Below are positions 17,384 to 25,136 of a stretch of DNA of 41,428 bases, piece after piece. The notes beneath the pieces were generated by a model. It did not search any database. It was not told the DNA's origin and saw only the letters and a list, made by a program, of their open reading frames with translations. A program made the position numbers and the translations under genes. Source of the DNA: Pedobacter sp. MC2016-24 (lineage in GTDB: Bacteria > Bacteroidota > Bacteroidia > Sphingobacteriales > Sphingobacteriaceae); NCBI RefSeq assembly GCF_015223055.1, contig NZ_JADFBX010000026.1, positions 1-41,428 of the forward strand. Direction: 5' to 3'. Numbering within the stretch: the first letter of the stretch is position 1; each line of letters begins with the position of its first letter.

Positions 17384-20160
17384 TAGTCGGTCAAACCTAG
17401 TTTTTTTAATCGGGTACGTAAGTCGCGGGCTTTTGTAGAGTAACTTTCATTATGTGGAAAAAGGTTTGGCACAGCTCTTTTCAGTTCATCATTTCTTCTA
17501 GCCATTTCACCACGGTTTTCAACTTGGATTAGCGGTAGTATGTTGCCAAGTTCTACCTTTACCTTGTTTACGAGATATTTTTCGTTGCCCTTGTTTGCCA
17601 GTTGATCATTCGATAGTCTCCTTCTACTTAATGTATTTTCTTCTCGATGTTGATTTCCTTCAAGTGCAACTTGGTTCAGTAGAGCTGCAATTGAAAGGAA
17701 AGCCTCGCATTTTGTATCGCAAAATTTCTCCAAAGCCTCTGTCAACCCACTCTCCTTATCATCACGAAGGTATCCTCGAAGAATAGGACATGATAGCATC
17801 CATTTTGAGTAAGCCAAAACCTCTATTTTGGAATGAATGTCTTTTTGGTTGAATGTCTTTTGGATATTTGAAACTAGTAGCTTATCGGAAAAGTTAGTAT
17901 TGTTGATGTTCAGATAGCTCGAATCTGAGAGGTTCTCCCGTATGTCTTCAATTAGTATGGCATTCATCAAAGCTACTGTTTGGTAATGGAACAATTCACC
18001 CAAAGGCAGACCAACTGATCTTCGATCAAATATATTTTGAAGTGCATAGTAAAAACGGGTAGATATTTTGCCTAGTACATGGGGAGTAATTGCAGTTCTC
18101 GGAATTTTTTCTAACCAAGTAGTCAATGCGGTAATGAAATCATTAGTTTCTTGATCCGTTTCACTTCCTGAGCTTAAATCGTCAAGGTCAATTTCCTCTT
18201 CGAGGTCCTTGTCTTCATTTGGATTGTTCACGCTTCCGCCTGTCCTAAAATCTGGAGCTGGATATTGACGATGTTGGGAAAGCTCCATGAGCGTTGAGCA
18301 TAATTGTAACCTTAGATGACTATTATTAGGAAGGTCTAAGTGGTTTTCGTATACCCTAACCAGCTCACCGATTGCAGCAATCACTAGATAAATCGAATAA
18401 CCTACCGTAGAAGAGTTTTTAAAGCTGAATACAGCTGAATATGATGGAAGCGTTCCAAGGATAGATTTAATCGATGCAGCATTTGAAAAAACGTAATCTA
18501 ATCTATCAATGTTTTTTCTTTTTGCGGGACCGTTTAATCCTAATAGGCTGATGTTGAATAAGGTATGGTCAGTTCTATAGCTCCGTGATTGTGTGCTGCC
18601 AATGAGGTAAGCATTCATTTTGCCTACGGTGTCCCTTAATACTCCGTCATGATAAAGCCCACTTTTTTCACAAAGGTCATTAAGGCTCGGCTCGTTACCT
18701 CGGTTACGTTCATTTAAATGGTTTAGTAAATTGCGTGTATAACCTATCTTTATTAGGTAATCAAAAGAGAGATGGAAGCTGACGTTTAATAAAGATCTAG
18801 AAATCAATAAATTGAGCGATAATAAGCAAGCGTTCAATGAACTGTCTGTAGTGGAAGGCTGAAGTTGATAAAGATCTTTCAACTGATTGCGTTTTAGGAG
18901 AAACCTTAGTGCAATGCTATTGAGGAATTTAGAAGTACTATTGGCAAGGTTAACGTCTATCTCTTGTTCTAAAAGGTCTGATAGAAAGATATCTGTAATT
19001 TTCTCACTGTTACTCATCATACTTAAATCATTTGAGTTAGATGTGTTCAGCGCATTACCTAGGATTGAAGCAAATTGTATCTGCGTCCTGAACGGCTGAC
19101 TTAGGATGAACGTATTGAATACTTCGGTTTGCCCTATATTTCTAATGCCGAACCGATTGAATATCTGACTGTAAAGTTCTTGTATCTCATTACCTTTTTT
19201 ATCATTGGTATTTTCCCTGACGATGATTTTAGGAAGCTTGTTCATAAGCTTTTTTTCTTGCAGGGATAACAAATGAATGCGAAACTTTGGTTGCATGATT
19301 TTCTGAAGGTACTGTGATTCAAGTTCGGTCACCATATTATTGAAATATGCCAATTTATCTGGATTTTGTCCTTCATACTTTAATATTTCGGATCCGAAAT
19401 TTTTCCATTTCTTCTGCCTCACGACTAAAGAGTACAATTTTAAGTCTCCACTAAGTATCGTAATCAATCGGGATGTAGTGAAATACTTTCTGATGGTCTC
19501 TAAAACCGCCCACCCTTTTGTCGCATCCACATCAATGTCATCAAAAATTAATAGGAAGGATGTTTTCTCAATAATGCCTAGGGAGATTTTCAAGAAATGA
19601 TCGAAGCTTTCAGCCAGTTTTAGTGCAGAATAGACATTTGTTAGACCTTTATCTAAGACATATTCTGGGTCCTGCCAACTTTCCTGTGGTGTATTACTCA
19701 TGCCATCGATGGATGGCAAGCCAGCTGCCAATGCCATTAGGGAATTTCTCCATTGTTTTCTTAGTTCCCTGGTTTCTTCATTCTGTTCCTTCAACTCCAA
19801 TACTTTGAAAACTTCACTTCTGATAGCCGCAATTATATTTACAAACACATGCCCTTTGTCTTCAATAAGGGTAGGGTCTATAATCTGTAACACTTTTAAT
19901 TTTTCATGTGCCTTGTAGGCTTGTCGAAGAGTCAATAGGAAAGAGGTTTTTCCACTTCCTCTAGTACCTAAGACAGTGATGGTGTTGTGTAGATACTTTT
20001 TGCTTTTATCTTCCAATATTTTTGGGATCAAATCATTGATAAACTTGGTAATTTGATTGTATTCGAATCTATGGATAGAAGTTTCTTGCGTGAAATTTTT
20101 AGCATGGCTACTGTCTTCCAGTACAATGTTTACTTCCGAGGATACGGTCGTTGGAGTCAT
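17383..20160 (-). CDS. rdrA: RADAR ATPase RdrA
   Basis: RdrA is the AAA+-like ATPase of RADAR and works with the deaminase encoded next to it. The 925-residue protein has Walker A GTRGSGKTS (65-73), Walker B FLLIFDDIDVD (202-212) and a sensor-like ITILSGDLKLY (233-243). A long, mostly helical C-terminal part has no other motif that I recognise. An acidic stretch (EDKDLEEEIDLDD) lies around residue 650. Length, order (ATPase first) and the one-base overlap with rdrB match the two-gene RADAR core. No SLATT-type or Csx27-like membrane accessory gene is found upstream or downstream, so this would be a minimal version. A perfect TAnnTTTG box lies about 80 bases upstream. Confidence 0.9.
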   Translation of the reverse strand: MTPTTVSSEVNIVLEDSSHAKNFTQETSIHRFEYNQITKFINDLIPKILEDKSKKYLHNTITVLGTRGSGKTSFLLTLRQAYKAHEKLKVLQIIDPTLIEDKGHVFVNIIAAIRSEVFKVLELKEQNEETRELRKQWRNSLMALAAGLPSIDGMSNTPQESWQDPEYVLDKGLTNVYSALKLAESFDHFLKISLGIIEKTSFLLIFDDIDVDATKGWAVLETIRKYFTTSRLITILSGDLKLYSLVVRQKKWKNFGSEILKYEGQNPDKLAYFNNMVTELESQYLQKIMQPKFRIHLLSLQEKKLMNKLPKIIVRENTNDKKGNEIQELYSQIFNRFGIRNIGQTEVFNTFILSQPFRTQIQFASILGNALNTSNSNDLSMMSNSEKITDIFLSDLLEQEIDVNLANSTSKFLNSIALRFLLKRNQLKDLYQLQPSTTDSSLNACLLSLNLLISRSLLNVSFHLSFDYLIKIGYTRNLLNHLNERNRGNEPSLNDLCEKSGLYHDGVLRDTVGKMNAYLIGSTQSRSYRTDHTLFNISLLGLNGPAKRKNIDRLDYVFSNAASIKSILGTLPSYSAVFSFKNSSTVGYSIYLVIAAIGELVRVYENHLDLPNNSHLRLQLCSTLMELSQHRQYPAPDFRTGGSVNNPNEDKDLEEEIDLDDLSSGSETDQETNDFITALTTWLEKIPRTAITPHVLGKISTRFYYALQNIFDRRSVGLPLGELFHYQTVALMNAILIEDIRENLSDSSYLNINNTNFSDKLLVSNIQKTFNQKDIHSKIEVLAYSKWMLSCPILRGYLRDDKESGLTEALEKFCDTKCEAFLSIAALLNQVALEGNQHREENTLSRRRLSNDQLANKGNEKYLVNKVKVELGNILPLIQVENRGEMARRNDELKRAVPNLFPHNESYSTKARDLRTRLKKLGLTD

Positions 20161-20240
20161 ATTTAGAATAATTTTGAGATGTTCTTTTACGAAATAGCCT
20201 TTCCCTTTGATTGCCCAATGTTAAAAAATGTCTTTTCAAG

Positions 20241-20248
20241 CAAAAATA
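20241..20248 (-). promoter_or_regulatory. candidate -7 box of the rdrAB operon
   Basis: On the minus strand, TATTTTTG fits the Bacteroidota -7 consensus TAnnTTTG exactly, 80 bases before the rdrA ATG. No TTG is found at the right distance upstream, so only half of the promoter is visible. Confidence 0.3.
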
Positions 20249-20298
20249 CATAGGAAGGGAAAAGAGGGTATGGAGCGACAATTCAGTTATTTATTTAA

Positions 20299-20528
20299 TT
20301 AGCTAATATACTCGAATTTGTCATTAGCTGCAATAGCTATCGGAATCGTAATATCTACTTCGATGTCTTTTTTGAGATCAAACTCTAGGCCCAAGTTCTT
20401 CATACCATAAAGCACATGCATGATCCAGTAATCTTTTTCGACCAGGGCCTCAAGTATGCCTATCTCGGAAGATACTGCACTACTCAGGCTTTTAAAATCC
20501 TACGCAGATGGGGGAATGTTGTAATCAT
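20299..20528 (-). pseudogene. AbiEii-like nucleotidyltransferase toxin, decayed fragment
   Basis: On the minus strand, the frame after the antitoxin relic reads FKSLSSAVSSEIGI and then LEALVEKDYWIMHVLYGMK, the typical N-terminus of AbiEii/DUF1814 nucleotidyltransferase toxins. An amber codon interrupts the frame just before it, and the only ATG (20528) is in another frame that stops after 14 codons. After EFDLK, where the family has its GG(T)SL nucleotide-binding motif, the sequence jumps to KKDIEVDITIP and stops. The catalytic centre is therefore deleted. The ATG overlaps the TGA of the preceding antitoxin fragment (ATGA), preserving a trace of the original coupled operon. Not functional. 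Confidence 0.65.
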
Positions 20529-21083
20529 GTGTTTGTGTCAGTAGTGGGGCAGGAGGTAGCCGTTAGTTTTCTTGTTCTTGGTGTACCATATTTCTCAATA
20601 GCATGCCCTAGGGAATGTTTATTTAAGCTCATCACTTTTTTTAAGACCTTTTCAAGTATTTTCGGTTGATCTTTTGCTAGGTAATTCAGGTTATTGATTA
20701 GGTCAACTACCAGAAACTCCTTGCTACGCTTCTTTGGAAAGGCCGATTTTTTTTGAAAGTGAACAATTTGTTGCCTAGTCTAATATCTTATTATACAGCT
20801 GTGTAGTTCCCACATCTAATGCGTTATAGGAATTGAAGGAGGTAATCAGAAAATTGTCGTTGTCCAAAAATTTCTTGATCAGCAACTGATCCGCAGGCGG
20901 TTCAAAACCGAAAGCGTTTTTCTTCGGAAAGTGATATAGCCCCGGGCCAACCTTTTTTAAAACACCATCGCCAGTAAGCTCAGAAAGATGTCTATCGATA
21001 GAGCTTGACCACTTTTGTAGTTCATCCCTCTTATAGATAATTCCTTTCCTCAAATGACTTTTTAACTCATCTAATTTTGACAT
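20525..21083 (-). pseudogene. AbiEi/DUF6088-like antitoxin, broken in two frames
   Basis: The first 102 codons (21083-20775, minus strand) encode the winged-helix N-terminus and middle of a DUF6088/AbiEi-type antitoxin: ELQKWSSSIDRHLSELTGDG, GLYHFPKK, NSYNALDVGTTQLYNK, then a premature TAG. A second frame downstream (about 20776-20525) continues with FPKKRSKEFLVVDLINNL and HAIEKYGTPRTRK, the normal C-terminus. Between the two, about 20 residues expected in the family are missing, so a deletion with frameshift broke the gene. The N-terminal piece retains a DNA-binding domain and could still be made, but the toxin next to it is dead too. An inverted repeat upstream (21126-21159) may be its former operator. 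Confidence 0.7.
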
Positions 21084-21125
21084 AAAATTGTCCTTTCAAA
21101 CACAAAGTTCGATACAATAGCTAAG

Positions 21126-21159
21126 TTTTGCATAAATTTTAGTCAAAAATCATGCAAAA
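21126..21159. promoter_or_regulatory. inverted repeat upstream of the AbiEi-like relic
   Basis: TTTTGCAT (21126-21133) and ATGCAAAA (21152-21159) are perfect 8-base inverted arms separated by 18 bases, starting 43 bases upstream of the antitoxin ATG. AbiEi antitoxins are known to repress their own promoters through inverted repeats, so this is a plausible relic operator. Confidence 0.4.
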
Positions 21160-21625
21160 ATACTTTCAGAAAAAATCAGTGGACAGTAACTTATCTGTCT
21201 GTTGGGTGAAAATATATCGTGCGCATCATTTTGAGATTTTAATTGAAGACATCTTATTCTCTTTAACTATATCCTTATGTTAGATAGCTAACCTCTTTAA
21301 ATACAGTATATTTACAATAATTGTCAACATTGCCGGCTAGATAACTACGGATGTTTTTTGATGAAACCAATATGTTGCTTTCGCTAATTAAGTTGTTGAA
21401 TTATAGCGTTTTATAATTTGTGTATCGCAAATAACCATACTAAATAGTCCGGCATAAGACTACAGAAGGAATCTAATTAAAAGCAATACAAATGAGGCTA
21501 CTGAAATTATAGTTATACTAAGTAGCTCCAGTGCCATTTCAGACAGGGATGCACCTTTCATTTATTTAGGAAACTTGTTCGGAATTTTGACAGTTCAGGC
21601 ACCTATGCCCCTAAGAGACACTAAT
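21160..21625. other. intergenic region between AbiE relic and helicase gene
   Basis: No recognisable gene family is present. The only item of note is a 33-codon minus-strand frame (21561-21460). It starts MKGASLSEMALELL and ends in one hydrophobic segment (TIISVASFVLLLIRF). It lies 64 bases downstream of the helicase stop on the same strand. It could be a small membrane peptide or chance; there is no supporting evidence beyond composition. Confidence 0.25.
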
Positions 21626-24019
21626 TCACTCTGCTAAAAACCCATCTGAAATAAGCTCATCAATAAACTTACTTGGAGAAGTCTTATTGTACAATAAATA
21701 CACCTTATGTCGTGCTCTGGTCAAGGCTACATAAAACAAGCGTCGCTCTTCTGCATTTTCAAAATCATCACCTTCCTGGAGCAGATAACTTAAAATCGGA
21801 TCATCGACCATCTCTGAGGGAAAACCGTAAACGCCAGAATCTAGATCTATAAGGATTGAATAGTCACACGTCAGTCCCTTAGAGCTATGCGCTGTCAAGT
21901 AGGAGATCGTGTGGTTCGGGTATTTTTTCTGAAGTTCTTTCAGGTCAGGCGGGATATTATAGTTATATCTACCAATAATGAATATTCTTGCTGATTGTTT
22001 CCTGAGACTGATTCCTGCGATGATTTCACTGAGTATGTCCCATTTAAGTAAAGCCTGATTAGCTAAGGATCCATAGACATTCAGCGGGCAGAGTTCGAAA
22101 GAAGGATGTAAAGCCTCCATTTCTGAGGAAAGCGACTTGGTAAGCTGTGAAGGGTTTTTCTGAATAAATCTACTACTTAGATCGAGTATTTCGCGATTAA
22201 ACCTGTATGTTTTAAGTACCTCAGAATTTGCGCTCACCCCGAAGTGCGATGAGAATTCGGTTATAATCGAGATATCACTTCCTGTAAAGCGGAATATCGA
22301 CTGCCAATCATCTCCAACTGCATAAAGCTTAGCCGAAGGGTTAGCTTTCTTTAATGCCTTTAGCAACTCATATCTGCCTAGTGACATATCCTGAAACTCA
22401 TCTACTAGGATGTATTTATAGTTTGTTTTATATTCACCAGAACTGATATGACGAGCAGCTGAATTGATCATATCATTGAAATCAATGCTATTATCGGTGG
22501 AAAGTTTCTGTTCGTATTTTAAATACAATGGCGTAAATACATCCAAAAATATCTGAAGCCTTTGGTCGCCCTTGAACTTCTTAAAGTTCTCTGGCCTTGC
22601 ATTATTTGACTTCATCAATTGTAGAAACGTATAGATTAGAGCCATAAAATTCTCGTAATGCTCTGTTTTCTTTATAGCTGGAAGTATTTGATCGATTGGC
22701 ATGGGATTTAACTCCACTCCAAATTCCTTAAGCTGCTGTTTCAAGTATGACAAGAGTTTACCTCTTTTGGCATGAAAGGAGTAGGTCTTGATAAATTTGG
22801 TCTTATATTTTGCATGGATGCCATCTTTCCATTGCATGCCATGACGATATTGTTCGGTAGCGTTCTTAAAGGGAGGTTTATATCCAAACCAACTTGGTAC
22901 TTCGCCATTCTCATCAATTCCGTAATGTTCATAATATATTTCATGATCTGCGAGATAAAAATCCGGGGCATAGCTCTGATACTCGGGGTTAAGATCCTCC
23001 CTCATTAAGGGGAAATTCTGTTCATAGATAAACTGGATTTGGTTTAGAAACAGAAAGTTCGCGATCTGTAGTTCTTGATCACTTCTCAGCTTTATCCCAT
23101 TTAGCGATGTGTTTTTATATGCTTTTTGATGTTTGGAATATTCAATAGCGGTTTTAAACTCGCTTTCATCAACATATGGCCTATTAAAAAATGTGATAAA
23201 GTTTGTAGCTTTTTTTGCAAATTCCTTATCATTAAGAAAAAGCTCGTCAAAGCTGTTTTGTAGAAATATCTTGCAAGCATAATCATTATCGAAAGCCAGT
23301 TTAATGGGCGTGTCAGTACAAGATCTGCAGACCATATTGCCAAACCCGTTAAAGGTACGTACCATGATCTTTTCAGCATCTGGATGAGACGAGCAGAATT
23401 CAATTGTTCTATTGTACATCTCTTTTACTGCATTTTGAGTAAAGGAGATAATCAGCATTTCCTGTGGATTAGCAATTCCTTTTTCCAGGATGTAAGCGAC
23501 TTTTGCACTGATGGTGGTCGTTTTTCCGGTTCCAGCTCCAGCAATGACAAGATTATTGTCCTCATCCGTAACTACTGCTCGCATTTGATCCATAGATAGT
23601 GGATATTCTTCAAGTCCAGAGAAAAACTCCTTGTACTTTTCAATCTCTTCTGGAACAAATCGCTCGTTGTACGCTGTACGGTGAGCTGAAAGATCATCAA
23701 CAATATTGATGAATTTAGCTACTATTTCCAACTCCTGGTCTTCCAGTCCAATGGAATTAAATCCTGAAGGTATCGCTTTGCGCAGGGGGGAGAATTTTAC
23801 TTTGAAGGCCTGCATTGCAAAGTTAGAGAAATACAGATCGAGATTGGTAAGCGCAGAAAATTGCTTAATTCCAGATTCTATTTCGCCAAGTCGTTTTCTA
23901 ATTTCCGCCCTTTTTTTCTTGTTATAAATCCAAACCTTATAAATGTAGATCAGGCCGAGTGCACTTATAATGCTTGCTATAATATTAACCCAGGAAATTC
24001 CATTTGACCCCCCTTTCAT
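21626..24019 (-). CDS. membrane-anchored UvrD/HelD-like helicase with inserted nuclease-like domain
   Basis: A 797-residue SF1 helicase. It begins with a hydrophobic segment (about residues 10-31, WVNIIASIISALGLIYIY) followed by a basic stretch (KKKRAEIRKR), so it is probably tethered to the inner membrane with the motor in the cytoplasm. Walker A AGAGTGKTT lies at 160-168, VDEFQD at 539-544, GDDWQSI at 569-575, and the C-terminal motifs TAHSSKGLT and FYVALTRAR are intact. Between motifs Ia and II an insert (about 310-412) contains YAPDFYL (D353) and YYEHYGID (E364), as in helicase IV (HelD)-type proteins, where it resembles a PD-(D/E)XK nuclease. It is last in a five-gene minus-strand run, 96 bases after the DUF3883 gene. 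Function in defence is inferred from context. Confidence 0.82.
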   Translation of the reverse strand: MKGGSNGISWVNIIASIISALGLIYIYKVWIYNKKKRAEIRKRLGEIESGIKQFSALTNLDLYFSNFAMQAFKVKFSPLRKAIPSGFNSIGLEDQELEIVAKFINIVDDLSAHRTAYNERFVPEEIEKYKEFFSGLEEYPLSMDQMRAVVTDEDNNLVIAGAGTGKTTTISAKVAYILEKGIANPQEMLIISFTQNAVKEMYNRTIEFCSSHPDAEKIMVRTFNGFGNMVCRSCTDTPIKLAFDNDYACKIFLQNSFDELFLNDKEFAKKATNFITFFNRPYVDESEFKTAIEYSKHQKAYKNTSLNGIKLRSDQELQIANFLFLNQIQFIYEQNFPLMREDLNPEYQSYAPDFYLADHEIYYEHYGIDENGEVPSWFGYKPPFKNATEQYRHGMQWKDGIHAKYKTKFIKTYSFHAKRGKLLSYLKQQLKEFGVELNPMPIDQILPAIKKTEHYENFMALIYTFLQLMKSNNARPENFKKFKGDQRLQIFLDVFTPLYLKYEQKLSTDNSIDFNDMINSAARHISSGEYKTNYKYILVDEFQDMSLGRYELLKALKKANPSAKLYAVGDDWQSIFRFTGSDISIITEFSSHFGVSANSEVLKTYRFNREILDLSSRFIQKNPSQLTKSLSSEMEALHPSFELCPLNVYGSLANQALLKWDILSEIIAGISLRKQSARIFIIGRYNYNIPPDLKELQKKYPNHTISYLTAHSSKGLTCDYSILIDLDSGVYGFPSEMVDDPILSYLLQEGDDFENAEERRLFYVALTRARHKVYLLYNKTSPSKFIDELISDGFLAE

Positions 24020-24115
24020 TTAGATAAAATAGAGCGTGAAAGTTTAATGGATTGATAATCGATTAAGCAACAGTGTGTTTTTATACAGATATTGAATTTT
24101 GAGCGCATTTAATTA

Positions 24116-25072
24116 TTAATTAGACGGTGTAGATTTTTCTATTTTAAATGCCACCACATTCTTCACAAACTCCCCAGCTTCCAATAACCTCGCTATATCC
24201 TCAATCCTTTCAATACCCACGTCTTTAGATGTTACCTTATTCACCAAATAAATCTTATAAGCTTTACCATGCTTAATTGCTGCAGTTAACTCATTAATCG
24301 TAATGATAAAACTAGGGAAGGAGGGAGCACTAGTCGCTTTCACCTCTATGTATACAGGATCACCATTCAAATCCGTGTAAGAAATGTCGTAGCCATCCTT
24401 CTCATTTTCAATGGCATGATGTCTTAGTGTATCAGCTTCAACCTCTGTCAAAGTGCTCCGAAGATATTTCATGACCAAATATTCGCCTTGGTTACCATGA
24501 AGCAACGCTTTTTTAGGATTACCATAAGCTAGTGAGGATGAACCAATCTGATCTCCTTTAACCTTAGCTTTCGCCGTTTTCAACAACGAAGCAGGAGCAA
24601 GGGTGATATTTACTTCTGAAATAGGAGGCAGCTCCGTTACTGCAATTGGCACCTCTTCATTTGATGACTTAACTAAATTTAACCCACCTAACTCCAGTAT
24701 TTTGTAAAAACGAGCTTCACTAATCTCCCTAACGGAGTTTTGTCTGAAGTGATTGGAGGTTCGGACCTCTTCTAGGTACTCTCCGCCAGGTTTGAAATCT
24801 ACAGACTCATTAAACTGTATATATTTACTGATGTCCGCATAGTAGTCAGTAGCGCTGTTGGGATCAGGGTAGATACTGGAAATCTCGCCATAACCGAAAT
24901 AACTCGGAGCGCTACTCTTGGTTCTTCCTTTGTAATAAATAAACTTCATCCCAGCTTTGAGTCGATTGAAGTATCTACTTTTTGGGAAATGGTACCGTAT
25001 ACCGGTCTCATCATTCCATGCCGATTCTTCATTCTCAACCAGTATTCTATAATTATTAAGAGCCATAACCAA
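24116..25072 (-). CDS. EVE-like plus DUF3883 domain protein
   Basis: A 318-residue protein with two regions. Residues ~10-125 look like an EVE/PUA-type sensor (GIRYHFPKSRYFNRLKAGMKF, YFGYGEISSIYPDP), a fold that in restriction enzymes reads modified bases; this half is a weaker call. Residues ~190-295 are DUF3883: GNQGEYLVMKYL with E197, DGYDISY with D229, and YIEVKAT with E243 and K245, then FIITINEL. DUF3883 is a PD-(D/E)XK-like nuclease family common in defence loci. It lies between two UvrD-like helicase genes (64 and 96 bases away), all on the minus strand. This suggests a complex in which it supplies recognition or cutting; that part is inference. Confidence 0.78.
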   Translation of the reverse strand: MVMALNNYRILVENEESAWNDETGIRYHFPKSRYFNRLKAGMKFIYYKGRTKSSAPSYFGYGEISSIYPDPNSATDYYADISKYIQFNESVDFKPGGEYLEEVRTSNHFRQNSVREISEARFYKILELGGLNLVKSSNEEVPIAVTELPPISEVNITLAPASLLKTAKAKVKGDQIGSSSLAYGNPKKALLHGNQGEYLVMKYLRSTLTEVEADTLRHHAIENEKDGYDISYTDLNGDPVYIEVKATSAPSFPSFIITINELTAAIKHGKAYKIYLVNKVTSKDVGIERIEDIARLLEAGEFVKNVVAFKIEKSTPSN

Positions 25073-25136
25073 AAATATGGTTATAAATCCAAAATTTTGA
25101 TATTACTTCCAATAATTTGCTGAACTGTTCCTGAAT

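Noticed and set aside
20161..20298. A RADAR accessory gene (membrane SLATT or Csx27-like) upstream of rdrA
   Set aside because: No open frame of useful size; the next sequence is the AbiE relic.
20898..20915. tRNA-like T-arm string (ggttcaaaaccg)
   Set aside because: It lies within the antitoxin coding sequence and no cloverleaf can be formed around it; no tRNA was found in the window.
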